NCBI GenBank assembly: GCA_038114465.1
Contig: JAYNQW010000002.1
Location: 186,001-250,000 of the forward strand
Reading direction: 5' to 3'
Origin: CALINB01 sp938045325
Lineage (GTDB): Bacteria; Pseudomonadota; Alphaproteobacteria; Rhodospirillales; CALINB01
Length of the DNA: 64,000 nucleotides
The notes under the pieces were generated by a model. The model was not told where the DNA came from, searched no databases, and saw nothing but the letters and a program-made list of their open reading frames with translations. Shown one piece after another: positions 9,423 through 18,103 of this stretch (positions are counted from its first letter, which is position 1; each line of letters opens with the position of its first letter). Both the position numbers and the translations under genes were made by a program.

Positions 9423-9726
9423 TCGATGGTCTCCCTCATAATATTTCATGCATTTCGACTGAAATGCCTAAACGCAAAAACCACGCCGCTTGACTTAAGC
9501 GGTGTGCCGTGTGCCGAGTTGTCTCCCAGGAATAACTCGCAGAAATTCAAAGGCTTAGAGAATTTTCTTCAATGGTGCCCGCCACTGAACGGCTCGAAAA
9601 ACGCCACTCCCCTTACCCTCTCGCCATCCCTGATGGCGTGGCTAGTTCTACCCGCAATACCGGGGCTGATCAATGATTCCGAGCCGACAAAATCAAGGCC
9701 GGGACACGATTGTCACGGACAAAAAA
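9423..9726. other. Intergenic region between iron-ADH and tkt
   Basis: No gene is visible in these 304 bases. On the minus strand they are the 3' end of the SDR-ADH transcript and the 5' leader of tkt. They hold a terminator-like hairpin (9475-9506), a second small hairpin just before the tkt start (stem halves 9450-9456 and 9461-9467, loop GACT), and a third hairpin with stem halves reading CGCCATC and GATGGCG near 9623-9639. No confident promoter was recognised. Confidence 0.6.
9475..9506 (-). terminator. Intrinsic terminator or tkt leader attenuator
   Basis: Read on the minus strand, about ten pairs (CACACCGCTT with AAGCGGCGTG, one G-T wobble, loop AAGTC) are followed after one base by TTTTT. 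This is a standard Rho-independent layout. It lies 220 bases past the ADH stop and about 53 bases before the tkt ATG, so it may end the SDR-ADH transcript or act inside the tkt leader. Confidence 0.7.
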
Positions 9727-10905
9727 TCACCAAGCGTTTTCAAGGATTTCGATAAGATCATCGACGCCTTTAATGGGCCTCGGATTGTTCTTCACCGTAT
9801 TCGTGTGCAGGCTGTGCTCGGCGATATCGGCAAAATCCGCCTTATCGATTCCCACATCCCGGAGCCGGTACGGTAGACCTAAGGATCGGATGAAACTTTC
9901 AATGACTTCGCCGGCCGATGCATTATTAAGTCCCATTGCATTGGTTACGAGCAATTGAAGGTCGCTGTTATCGCTTTCATTGAACCGCATAACGCTCGGT
10001 AAAATGACGCATGACGTTTCACCATGAGGAACACCGTAACCGCCGCCAAGAGTGTGGCCGAAACCATGACTGGCGCCGAAAATGACGTTGCTCAACGAAC
10101 GCGAGCTTCGGGTTGACCAGGATGCGAACAGACACCCATGCCGGGCTTCGAGATCATCCGGCTCGTCTTTGCTTTTCGGCAGGTTTTGTGCGAGCAAGCG
10201 CACCGCCGTCAGAGACATCAGCGTACACACTGGATCGGGCTTCTTGGCACAAATGGATTCAACGGCATGATCCAGAGCTTTCACACCCGACGCAAGCCAC
10301 AACCGCTCAGGTGTATGCAACGTCAAAGCCGGGTCGTAGACGACCGCGATGGGCATTAATAAAGGATGGCCATACCCCTCTTTCACGTTGCGCACCGGAT
10401 CGGTGCAGCCGATGTTTTGGCCGATTTCACCACCCGATAAGGTTGTGGCGACGGCAATCATGCGGGCTTTCGGCGGTTTTTTCTTCGGGCTATGACGCTT
10501 TCCGGCATCATCAACCGTATCGCGCAACGCGTCCATGTCCTCCATGGTATTCACATCGTTCGCGAGACAAAGGCTCGTCATTTTAGCCGTATCGACGGCA
10601 GCGCCACCGCCGACGGCGACCATCAGGTCACATTCACCGGCTTGTTTAACCGCATCGATCGCTTCAATCACGGAATCGCGTGGCGTGTGCGGCTGGCTTT
10701 TATCGAAGTGACCGATGTAGCGATCACCAAGAGCCGACATCAGCGAATTGATGGTGTCTGTTTCACGCAACAATGTGCCACTGCAAAACAAAAATACCCG
10801 CTTGGCTTCGAGGCGTTCGACTTCTTCCATCACGGCATCGACGAACGGCATCGAAAAATAGACACGTTCCATTTTGTTATGTTTGTAGATGGTTGGCTCG
10901 GTCAT
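9727..10905 (-). CDS. Iron-containing alcohol dehydrogenase / maleylacetate-reductase-like
   Basis: 392 residues with the group III iron-ADH layout: an N-terminal nucleotide-binding domain with VGGGAAVDTAK near 95 and TTLSGGEIG near 155, and a C-terminal helical domain with the metal ligands in KALDHAVES, GASHGFGHTLGG and GVPHGETS. It should oxidise an alcohol or reduce an aldehyde or maleylacetate with NAD(P)H. It begins 27 bases after the SDR stop with GGGAGG as ribosome binding site, so the two oxidoreductases form one operon and may act in sequence. Substrate is not readable. Confidence 0.9.
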   Translation of the reverse strand: MTEPTIYKHNKMERVYFSMPFVDAVMEEVERLEAKRVFLFCSGTLLRETDTINSLMSALGDRYIGHFDKSQPHTPRDSVIEAIDAVKQAGECDLMVAVGGGAAVDTAKMTSLCLANDVNTMEDMDALRDTVDDAGKRHSPKKKPPKARMIAVATTLSGGEIGQNIGCTDPVRNVKEGYGHPLLMPIAVVYDPALTLHTPERLWLASGVKALDHAVESICAKKPDPVCTLMSLTAVRLLAQNLPKSKDEPDDLEARHGCLFASWSTRSSRSLSNVIFGASHGFGHTLGGGYGVPHGETSCVILPSVMRFNESDNSDLQLLVTNAMGLNNASAGEVIESFIRSLGLPYRLRDVGIDKADFADIAEHSLHTNTVKNNPRPIKGVDDLIEILENAW

Positions 10906-10932
10906 TCAATCCTCCCGGAAGAATTTCTTTTT

Positions 10933-11700
10933 TTAAATATCGATCGTATCGCCGCCATCGACGAAAAATGTTTGACCCGTGATCCAGTTCCCCGCTTTCG
11001 AGGCCAGCATGACAGCGACGCCGGCGATATCCTCTGGCTCGCCGATCCGGCGCATGGGAACTTTGCTGAGGCGTTTGTTGAGAGCCTCCTCATTTTCCCA
11101 TAAAACCCGGGAAAAATGGGTCTTAATCAGGCCCGGCGCGATAGCGTTGACGCGGATGTTGTCCGGACTGTTTTCGACGGCCAAATTGCGCACCAACTGA
11201 TCAACAGCGGCCTTGGAAATCGAATATGCCGTGGTGTTGTTCCCTTTTTTAACGGCGACCGATGAAATAATAATAATGACGCCGTCTTTGCGTTCTTTCA
11301 TTTCAGGAATAACAAGTTTTGCCAGATGAATATTGGCGCGCACATTGGCGCGCATGATCAGATCGAACTTATCGTCCGGCAGTTCCGTTGCCGGGCCAAA
11401 AAAAGGACTAATGCCCGCATTGCAAACCAGGATATCGACTTTACCGAAAGCGTCCTTGGTTTTTTGCACGAGATTATCGAGATCATCATTTTCAACGATA
11501 TTACAAGGAATACCGATAGCCTCGCCGCCGGCGTCACAGATTTGTTTTGCCGCCTCGGTACAGGCATCCTCTTTTCGGCTGGAAATCACGACTTTTGCGC
11601 CGTGTTCCGCCAGCGCCTGCGCCATGGCGAAGCCAATACCCCGGCTAGAACCGGTCACGATGGCGACTTTACCGGTCAAATCGAACAAATCGGATGTCAT
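10933..11700 (-). CDS. Short-chain dehydrogenase/reductase
   Basis: 255 residues, a classical SDR. The cofactor motif TGSSRGIG is near residue 17, CNAG near 89, and the catalytic Ser-Tyr-Lys triad appears as IISSV...TAYSISKAA near 143-160. The C-terminus GQTFFVDGGDTI is typical of FabG-like reductases. It oxidises or reduces a hydroxy/keto group with NAD(P)H in the cytoplasm. The first gene of a two-gene operon with the iron-ADH; AAGAGG precedes the ATG. Not expected to be the housekeeping fabG because no fatty-acid genes surround it. Confidence 0.92.
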   Translation of the reverse strand: MTSDLFDLTGKVAIVTGSSRGIGFAMAQALAEHGAKVVISSRKEDACTEAAKQICDAGGEAIGIPCNIVENDDLDNLVQKTKDAFGKVDILVCNAGISPFFGPATELPDDKFDLIMRANVRANIHLAKLVIPEMKERKDGVIIIISSVAVKKGNNTTAYSISKAAVDQLVRNLAVENSPDNIRVNAIAPGLIKTHFSRVLWENEEALNKRLSKVPMRRIGEPEDIAGVAVMLASKAGNWITGQTFFVDGGDTIDI

Positions 11701-11817
11701 ATATTAAAACCTCTTGTTTCTCGCATTTTCAGGCTCTTTCCCGCCCCTAGAATTTTGCGCTAAAATAACGAACCGGTTTCAGTTTAAGGTCAATGATTTT
11801 TCAAGGCGAGAATATCC

Positions 11818-12693
11818 ATGGCAAAGGCAAAAGTTGAATTCGTACCACTCAAGGACAGCCTAGGTGTCGAAGCGCGCGGCGTCGACATCAAAAACATGGA
11901 TGACGAGACCTTTAAGACTATTTACCAAGCCTGGCTCGATCATGGCGGCCTCATGCTCATTCGCGAGCAAGAACTTGAATGCCCGGACATTCTGAAATTC
12001 AGCGAGCGGTTTGGCGAGATCGATATGCCGCGGAAAACCCGCATCGATCACGATCCGTGGATGCCGCAATTTCCTCAATTTATCCGGATCACCGATCTTA
12101 AATCCGAGGACGGCGAGGTTTTAGGGGCGCTCGGCAACGGCGAGGCCTACTGGCATTCGGACATGACCTATCTTGATGAGATACCGCGCGCGAGCATTCT
12201 TTATTCTTGTGAAGTTCCCGATGAAGGCGGTGAAACGGGCTTTCTCAGTATGCATGAAGCCATTGAAACCATGCCGGCCGAACTTCGCCAAAAAATCGAG
12301 GGTAAGGTGCAGCTGCATGACCACGTACATAACGCGGCAGGTTGGGCGACGCCGAACTGGGAAGAGCAAACCGATCCGCGCGACACGCCGGGCGCACGTC
12401 ACNNNNNNNNNNCAAACACTCAGCGGTAACGGGGCGGGTGTGCTTTGCTGATCGGCCGCCGACCTTATGCCTATATTCATGATTACGAGCTTGATGAAAG
12501 CGAAAAAATTCTCGATGAGATTTGGGCCCACGCCACACAAGAAAAGTTCAGTTGGCATCATGCCTGGGAACCCGGTGATATGCTGATTTGGGACAACTTC
12601 GCCGTGATGCACCACCGCAATCCGTTCAAGGACACCAAACGCAGGGTGATGCTGCGTACGCAAATCAAGGGCCCCCGCCCCATCGCGGCATAA
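11818..12693 (+). CDS. TauD/TfdA-family dioxygenase, interrupted by an assembly gap and a 1-base frameshift
   Basis: A Fe(II)/2-oxoglutarate dioxygenase. The 5' part (11818-12402) encodes an N-terminus with GVEARGVDI and the iron ligands in YWHSDMTY. Ten N follow. After the gap the expected frame reads TLSGNGAGVL, then meets a stop; the C-terminal part resumes in the neighbouring frame from about 12445 with LIGRRPYAYI, the distal iron His in MHHRNPF and the oxoglutarate Arg in RTQIKG. One extra T near 12444-12447 would restore the frame, and alignment with the paralogue directly downstream (LGRRPHGYI) supports this. The break is more likely an assembly error beside the gap than a real mutation. 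Confidence 0.8.
12403..12412. other. Assembly gap (10 N)
   Basis: A run of ten unknown bases inside the first TauD gene. Comparison with the downstream paralogue suggests that only a few codons are missing here (the paralogue has about six residues between ARH and HPKSG). Confidence 0.99.
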
Positions 12694-12709
12694 AACGAGG
12701 CATATTCAT

Positions 12710-13588
12710 ATGACTGCAATTCGCGCTAAATCACACGTTGAAATCATTCCTACCGGAGCGGCTCTCGGTGCCGAGGTTAGGGTCGACGATCTGCGCGCCA
12801 TCGAAGAAGCGGCATTTAAGAAAATCGAACAAGCCTGGTTTGATCATTCCGTCCTGTTTATCCGCAATCAACAACTTGGCGATCCGGATCTCCTGGAATT
12901 CGCCGGCCGTTTCGGCGAATTGGAATTACCGGCGCGCAGCCGGATCGGCCAACCGTGGATTCCCGAATATCCACTGCTAACTTGTATTTCCAACGTCACC
13001 CGTGAAGACGGCAGCCGCACCGGTTCACTCGGCAATGGCGAAGCCGTATGGCATGCGGACCTCACGTTTCTCGAAAAACCGCCCACGGGCTGTTTCCTTT
13101 ATGGGATCGAAGTACCCGAAACCGGCGGCAACACAGGTTTTTGCAGTCTCTATAAGGCTTACGACACGCTGCCTGACGATCTCAAAAAGAAAATTGAGGG
13201 TAAAATTCTTATTCACGACCATACCCGCAACAGTGGCGGCGAGTTACGCCCCAATATGCCGGAACATCTTGAAAATCCGGAAGACAACCCTGGCGCGCGT
13301 CACCCGATCATTTGCACTCATCCGAAATCAGGCCGTAAGCAACTTTTCCTCGGGCGCCGCCCGCATGGCTACATTATCGGCATGGATTATGCCGAAAGCG
13401 ATAAACTGCTCGACGAACTGTGGGCCCATACCACCCAGGAAAAATTCACCTGGCACCATACCTGGCAAGTCGGCGATTTGATCATTTGGGACAACAGTTG
13501 CGTGCTGCACCGCCGCGATTCCTTCGACCCCGACGCCCGGCGTATCCTGCACCGCGCCCAAATCAAAGGGCCGCGGCCACAACTTTAA
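12710..13588 (+). CDS. TauD/TfdA-family Fe(II)/2-oxoglutarate dioxygenase
   Basis: 292 residues. The facial triad is visible as VWHADLTF (His and Asp, near 108-110) and the distal His in LHRRDSF near 273; the oxoglutarate-binding Arg lies in RRILHRAQIKG. Family members hydroxylate taurine, alkyl sulfates, phenoxyacetates or other small acids. It is a tandem duplicate of the preceding gene, 17 bases downstream, with shared segments such as DNPGARH, LGRRPHGYI and LWAHTTQEKFTWHH. Such twin copies may act on related substrates. No transporter is directly linked, so the substrate is open. Confidence 0.93.
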   Translation: MTAIRAKSHVEIIPTGAALGAEVRVDDLRAIEEAAFKKIEQAWFDHSVLFIRNQQLGDPDLLEFAGRFGELELPARSRIGQPWIPEYPLLTCISNVTREDGSRTGSLGNGEAVWHADLTFLEKPPTGCFLYGIEVPETGGNTGFCSLYKAYDTLPDDLKKKIEGKILIHDHTRNSGGELRPNMPEHLENPEDNPGARHPIICTHPKSGRKQLFLGRRPHGYIIGMDYAESDKLLDELWAHTTQEKFTWHHTWQVGDLIIWDNSCVLHRRDSFDPDARRILHRAQIKGPRPQL

Positions 13589-13777
13589 GCATACCGATAA
13601 CGGCTTTAAATCTACTAGTAGAGTGCATTAACCACCTAATGCGCGGTTAAAATAAATTATTTTTAATCAATAATTTAGTAGAATTTCTTAATTCTTAAAA
13701 TCACAAATCTTTATTGCAATTCGCTCTCAACTTTGCGCTGTCTGTGCTAGAATATCCGATAATGACAGGAGGGTGAC

Positions 13778-14212
13778 ATGCAAGTTGCCAATATTCTTAA
13801 GGCTAAAGGAACCGACATTTTATCGGTTACGCCAGATACACAAGTCATCGAAGTCGCAAAAATACTCAAAGCAAAACGGATCGGCGCCCTGCTCGTATTA
13901 GAGGGCGACACCATCGCCGGCATCATTTCGGAACGCGACATCGCCCGCGCCCTGCCCGATTATGGCGAAAAACTTCTTTCCATGACTGTTTCCGAGCTGA
14001 TGACGAAAACGGTCACGACCTGTTCATCGGACGCCAGCATCGATGAAATCATGGAAATGATGACGAATAACCGTATTCGCCACTTGCCCGTCGTCGATGA
14101 CGGCAAGCTAATCGGCTTTATTTCCGTCGGCGATGTGGTGAAATACCGGGTGGATGAACTTGTTGCCGAAGAAGATCAACTGCGTAGCTACGTCTCCGGC
14201 TCGAACTACTAA
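13778..14212 (+). CDS. CBS-domain pair protein
   Basis: 144 residues that consist almost entirely of two CBS motifs: residues 8-65 (LSVTPDTQVIEVAKIL, then GIISERDIAR) and 75-130 (VTTCSSDASIDEIMEMM, then GFISVGDVVKY). Such stand-alone Bateman modules bind adenosyl nucleotides and regulate partner proteins in the cytoplasm. AGGAGG sits seven bases before ATG 13778. The 189-base upstream region is AT-rich and probably holds its promoter. The partner cannot be deduced from its neighbours. Confidence 0.92.
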   Translation: MQVANILKAKGTDILSVTPDTQVIEVAKILKAKRIGALLVLEGDTIAGIISERDIARALPDYGEKLLSMTVSELMTKTVTTCSSDASIDEIMEMMTNNRIRHLPVVDDGKLIGFISVGDVVKYRVDELVAEEDQLRSYVSGSNY

Positions 14213-14225
14213 GCGGCCACAACCA

Positions 14226-15524
14226 TCAGGCCATCGCCAGTTTCCAGGCGAGCAGCCGCACACCGAGCGCAAAATCGGCAATATCCATGGCTTCGTCCGG
14301 ATTGTGGCTGCCCCGGTCGTTACGCACGAAAATCATCGAGGCCGGCACCCCCATGCGTTCAAATTCGGCGGCGTCGTGCCCGCCGCCGCTGGCGACATCA
14401 ATCGCATCGATCCCTAAGGCTTTTGCCCCTTCATGCAATTTCGCGCGTTCATCACCATGCATGGGTGACGGTGCGACTGCGGCGAAGTCACTAATATCAA
14501 ACGTGACCCCGCGTTTTTCTGCGATGTCATGGGCAATCCCCGTCACGATCTTTTGCATTTCATCCAGGGCCGACACATCCATCGAGCGCATATCCAACGT
14601 AAAATCAAGCTGACCAGAAACCTTTGAGAGCGTGTTCACATCGGCGTCGGTGTGAAAGATACCGGACGAAAACACCAAATCCCGCCCCTGATCAATTAAG
14701 TCCAAGCCCTCTTTCTCCAGTCGGTTTATGAACTCGGCCGCCGCCAACACGGCATCGTGACGGTAATGCTGGGGCACCGCACCGCTGTGGGTGTACTCAC
14801 CAAGGACTTTGCCTTGCTTCAATCTTCGGTTACCGCGAATGCCTGTGACGATGCCGATCGGATGGCCTTCGGTTTGCAACACCGGTCCCTGCTCGATGTG
14901 CAATTCGGTGTAACTCGCGATACGTTCGGGCTTGAGGTGCGGCGGCTCGTTCGCAACCTTGTCGGGATCGAACCCGGCGTTCGCCATCGCTTCGCCTAAG
15001 GATGTTTTGGTACCGAGATGGATCGCGGTCTCGAGCTCGTTATCCATATACATGCCGAGCGCCGCACGGCTGCCCATATGCCCACCATGTTTGCCGGTAA
15101 ACCAACTGCCTGCCTCTTCGGCGCGGATCGCCATCAAGACGACGTCGCGCTTCGGTGTAATTTCGGCACGGCGAAACCCATCGAGGGCAGCAAGCCCCGC
15201 GATCACGCCGGCAGCACCATCGTAATTTCCGCCTTTCGGCACTGTATCCATGTGCGAGCCGGTCATCGCAACCGACGCATCCCGGTCCTCGCCCGGATAC
15301 ACCATGTACATGTTGCCGGCGGCATCAATGCTGGTTTCGAGATCCAGTTCACCGGCCCATTCAGCAACCATGTCATGACCGATTTGCTCTCCTTCGAGGT
15401 ATGGTGGGCGGGTTACGCCTGGGCCGTCTTTGGTCCGCTTCTCGATATCCTTAAAAAATGCATTCGCCTTCGGGATGACGGCATCAACGGCACTACTTAA
15501 TTTCTTTTCAAACGTGTCGGCCAT
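14226..15524 (-). CDS. M20-family Zn hydrolase (N-carbamoyl-amino-acid hydrolase / allantoate amidohydrolase type)
   Basis: 432 residues. Metal and catalytic positions are all visible: GSHMDTVPKGGNYDGAAGV (His, Asp, bridging Asp), RAEEAGSWF (Glu pair), HIEQGPVL and GGGHDAAEF near the C-terminus. It belongs to the hydantoinase/carbamoylase branch of M20, which hydrolyses N-carbamoyl amino acids, ureidoglycine or allantoate in the cytoplasm. ATG 15524 is chosen, with GGGGGAG just upstream; an upstream extension to 15635 would overlap the next gene. No purine-catabolism genes are adjacent, so a general carbamoylase role is as likely as allantoate use. Confidence 0.92.
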   Translation of the reverse strand: MADTFEKKLSSAVDAVIPKANAFFKDIEKRTKDGPGVTRPPYLEGEQIGHDMVAEWAGELDLETSIDAAGNMYMVYPGEDRDASVAMTGSHMDTVPKGGNYDGAAGVIAGLAALDGFRRAEITPKRDVVLMAIRAEEAGSWFTGKHGGHMGSRAALGMYMDNELETAIHLGTKTSLGEAMANAGFDPDKVANEPPHLKPERIASYTELHIEQGPVLQTEGHPIGIVTGIRGNRRLKQGKVLGEYTHSGAVPQHYRHDAVLAAAEFINRLEKEGLDLIDQGRDLVFSSGIFHTDADVNTLSKVSGQLDFTLDMRSMDVSALDEMQKIVTGIAHDIAEKRGVTFDISDFAAVAPSPMHGDERAKLHEGAKALGIDAIDVASGGGHDAAEFERMGVPASMIFVRNDRGSHNPDEAMDIADFALGVRLLAWKLAMA

Positions 15525-15540
15525 CGGTCTCCCCCTGAAA

Positions 15541-16422
15541 TTAAAAGCGCTTGCGCAGCCGGCACTTCGCGCCGCTGGTGTTCTTGGTAAATTTGATCCG
15601 ATTGTAATCGCGATTGAACTGACCGGCGATATCAATCTGCTTTCCCCGTTCGTTTTGATAAGAATACGAAATTGTTTTTGCGCGCCGGTCGATCTTCAGA
15701 TTGCGTAATCGTGAGTTGACCCATGTCTCACCGTCGCGTGACGGCGATTTGCGCGCGCCGGTGTAGCCAGTCTTGCCGCGAGCGAGCTTCATGACGTGAC
15801 GATAGCGCACACTTTCACCGTCTTGATCATTTTCCCGGCAGCGTCCGCGCCACAAGCCACTGATCGTGCGCAACGCTTTCGTGACCTCGATGTGAAATCC
15901 CCCACCCGCCTCGACCGGTGCGGAAGACTTCACCACATCCGGATGGCTCGCCATCGCTTCTTCGAGCCGCCAGGTCAGGGTTGCTGGATCGACATCAATT
16001 TCCGGAAAAACGAAAAATTTATGGACCTTCGACGGACCGACATAGGCGAACTCCGTACGATTATCGCCGAGGAGAGATATCTGATTGCGGATTACCGCAT
16101 CCATCGCCGCCAAGATTACCCGGCGCGGCTTCGGTTTGTGGGCGAGATAGGCATCGACGACCTTTTGCCCGGCCTCGCCGAACCGTTGCTTGAGCGACGC
16201 GGGATCATCGGTTGCGCTGAGGACGCGATAGAGGAATTCGGCTTCCTGGCGTGTCGAACGGCGGCGTGAGATCATCCGAGCCGAAGCGATCCCCGCTTCC
16301 TGCAAAAGATCCATCACCAATTCGCGAACCGGACTCGGCACGGAACCGGAAACGGTTTGGGCGTGAAGCGGCACCGTGAAAAACACCAAAACCATTAGCG
16401 ACAGGCAAAGACCCGTTTTCAT
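15541..16422 (-). CDS. Secreted protein with a degenerate M15-peptidase-like domain
   Basis: 293 residues with a signal peptide (MKTGLCLSLMVLVFFTVPLH, cleavage after HAQ near 22). Residues 30-180 (LLQEAGIASARMISRRRST, FGEAGQKVVDAY, GPSKVHKFFVFPEID, GGGFHIEV) resemble the order of motifs in bacterial D-Ala-D-Ala carboxypeptidase-like (M15) proteins, but the S-x-H-x-x-x-x-x-x-D and H-x-E signatures are altered, so catalytic activity is doubtful. Residues 185-293 form a basic, strand-rich domain of unknown type with two cysteines. It shares the strand with the M20 hydrolase (16-base gap). Function unknown; the resemblance is a by-eye judgement. Confidence 0.6.
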   Translation of the reverse strand: MKTGLCLSLMVLVFFTVPLHAQTVSGSVPSPVRELVMDLLQEAGIASARMISRRRSTRQEAEFLYRVLSATDDPASLKQRFGEAGQKVVDAYLAHKPKPRRVILAAMDAVIRNQISLLGDNRTEFAYVGPSKVHKFFVFPEIDVDPATLTWRLEEAMASHPDVVKSSAPVEAGGGFHIEVTKALRTISGLWRGRCRENDQDGESVRYRHVMKLARGKTGYTGARKSPSRDGETWVNSRLRNLKIDRRAKTISYSYQNERGKQIDIAGQFNRDYNRIKFTKNTSGAKCRLRKRF

Positions 16423-16444
16423 GTCTGCTCACCGAAAAGTTAAA

Positions 16445-16666
16445 TTAATAATGAGGCGGCGGCGCTTCCTCTTGGGACGATTGAAACTTGAGATCGTCTT
16501 CCAGCGCCGCGATCCGGTCTTTCAAATCGTTCACCTTCGCCGTCAATTCGTCAATGGTATCCCATTGCTTGGCGGCGGTATCGCTTAAATCCTGTATGGT
16601 CGCTTCCTGGTGCGCAACTTGCGCTTCTAGCTCGGTCAGTCGCTGATCAGCTCCGTCCCCGCCCAT
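16445..16666 (-). CDS. slyX: SlyX-like coiled-coil protein
   Basis: 73 residues. It is a single long helix with heptad spacing (LTELEAQVAHQEATIQDL, then DELTAKVNDLKDRIAALEDD) and the family's characteristic end PPPHY. SlyX is a small cytoplasmic coiled-coil protein of unknown function. ATG 16666 overlaps the PrpF stop in the arrangement TAATG, so translation is coupled; an in-frame TTG at 16678 is less likely. Two-gene operon with the isomerase. Confidence 0.9.
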   Translation of the reverse strand: MGGDGADQRLTELEAQVAHQEATIQDLSDTAAKQWDTIDELTAKVNDLKDRIAALEDDLKFQSSQEEAPPPHY

Positions 16667-17757
16667 TACGAAACCCAAATATCGGACGGCACGAAAATCT
16701 CGCCTTGGGTCAGCTTGCGCGCGGTGCGCAGGATTTCCGCTGAATGCACCACAGAATTCACGCCGTTCGGTTCGAGATCGACCGTCACGTCGAGCGCGCC
16801 CAAGGGGTGCTCAATACGCACTTTTGCCGGATTTTCGTTGGGCCGGTCCAGCATACCGTCGGCCACGGTGCCGGGCGTGAGCGCGCAGGCCGCGAGGCAT
16901 TGTGATGAGGTCGCCGCGAGTGTCGGATGGGTTTGCCACGGCATGAAGTAGCGCGTGCAGATGGTGCCGCCGTCTTTTGCCGGCGCAAACAGCGCAATCT
17001 TCGGCATCACGGACTTGCTCACGTCCCCCATGCCCATCTTCTCGCCGGCCTGCAGGCGCACGGATTCCATTTTCTCGAACAACTCTTTGTTGTCATCCAA
17101 CTCGGAGATGGTTTCATAACCTGTAATGCCGAAATCTTTCGCCCGGCCGATCACGACCGGCATGGTCACGTCCATGCAGGTGACTTCAAATCCGTCGAAC
17201 GTGTCGATCAGGTTGCCGGTCGGCGCGAACTTGTCCGTTGCCGAGCCGGTTATGTCCATAAACCGCAACTGAATGGGTGCTGCCGTACCCGGCACGCCGT
17301 CGATGCTGGCGTCGCCTTCATATACGACCTTGCCGCCCGGCGTCTGCACGGTGGAAACGAACCGCCCGCCCGTGTTGACCGCGAGAATTTTGATTTCCGT
17401 GGTGTCCCCTTGCGGCTCGACCAAACCCATTTCGAGCGCCGCTGGCCCGACAGTGGAGAGCATGTTGCCACACGTGGTGTTGAAGTCGACGACGTGATCG
17501 AGCGCCTGGACTTGCACGAAAAAGTAATCGACATCCGCCCACTCGTCGTCGGACTTGGACAGGATCGGCACTTTAGTGGTGACTGAGTTCCCGGCACCGA
17601 TGCCGTCGATGTTGATGATGTGCCCCGAGCCGGTCGCCGAAATCAATAATTTCGCCAGCGTGTCGCGGTCTTCGGGCAGGTCTTTTTTATTGAACACCGG
17701 CCCCTTCGACGTGCCGCCGCGCATGTGCATAAACGGAATACCGCGTTGATCTGTCAT
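16666..17757 (-). CDS. PrpF-family isomerase (2-methylaconitate or 4-oxalomesaconate type)
   Basis: 363 residues of the PrpF (DUF453) family, diaminopimelate-epimerase-like fold. The N-terminal signature FMHMRGGTSKGPVF is near residue 8, and a Cys in FNTTCGNMLSTVGPAALE near 91 corresponds to one of the two catalytic positions. Members isomerise 2-methyl-trans-aconitate in the methylcitrate cycle or 4-oxalomesaconate in gallate breakdown. Neither prpB/C nor gallate genes are adjacent, so the reaction is not settled. ATG 17757 follows GAGGCG; a longer frame to 17820 runs through the tRNA gene and is artefactual. Confidence 0.9.
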   Translation of the reverse strand: MTDQRGIPFMHMRGGTSKGPVFNKKDLPEDRDTLAKLLISATGSGHIINIDGIGAGNSVTTKVPILSKSDDEWADVDYFFVQVQALDHVVDFNTTCGNMLSTVGPAALEMGLVEPQGDTTEIKILAVNTGGRFVSTVQTPGGKVVYEGDASIDGVPGTAAPIQLRFMDITGSATDKFAPTGNLIDTFDGFEVTCMDVTMPVVIGRAKDFGITGYETISELDDNKELFEKMESVRLQAGEKMGMGDVSKSVMPKIALFAPAKDGGTICTRYFMPWQTHPTLAATSSQCLAACALTPGTVADGMLDRPNENPAKVRIEHPLGALDVTVDLEPNGVNSVVHSAEILRTARKLTQGEIFVPSDIWVS

Positions 17758-17777
17758 GATCGCCTCATGGAATGAAA

Positions 17778-17855
17778 TGGGGTGGCTGATGGGATTCGAA
17801 CCCACGACCCTCGGCACCACAAGCCGATGCTCTAACCAACTGAGCTACAGCCACC
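17778..17855 (-). tRNA. tRNA-His (anticodon GTG)
   Basis: On the minus strand the gene starts GGTGGCTGTAGCTCAGTTGG and ends with an encoded CCA. The anticodon stem pairs TCGGC with GCCGA around the loop TTGTGGT, giving anticodon GTG. The T arm has GTGGGTTCGAATCCCA. An extra G at position -1 pairs with C73, the identity feature of tRNA-His. The mature 3' end directly precedes the prpF-slyX leader. Confidence 0.98.
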
Positions 17856-17975
17856 ATCGTTTTTCACGTATCCCGCGATGATTACGGGATATGGAAGGAC
17901 CCTTAAGTAGACCCGGGCCTAATCCCCGTCAAGCGGCCCCTTTGCGAATATAAAATTATCAGCAATCTTCGCTTT

Positions 17976-18018
17976 TGACCTCATTTTCCTTCGACACGCG
18001 CGGCTCAGGATGAGGTCA
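17976..18018. repeat. Intergenic palindromic repeat
   Basis: Outer arms TGACCTCAT (17976-17984) and ATGAGGTCA (18010-18018) are perfect inverted repeats of nine bases, and the right arm contains CTCAGGATGAGG, which recurs at 36418-36429 and in part at 39555-39564. It lies in the spacer between tRNA-His and the aminotransferase. This looks like a member of a dispersed alphaproteobacterial palindromic family. Confidence 0.6.
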
Positions 18019-18103
18019 GTCCTTATTCCGCTGAAATCATAGCCGATCTTGCGCTTTCGGTGCGCCTGATCCATAACGATGGCCCACTCAGGAGCAAAAA
18101 ACC

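Noticed and set aside
16666..17820. Longer PrpF starting at 17820
   Set aside because: The added 21 codons are the tRNA-His gene and its flank.
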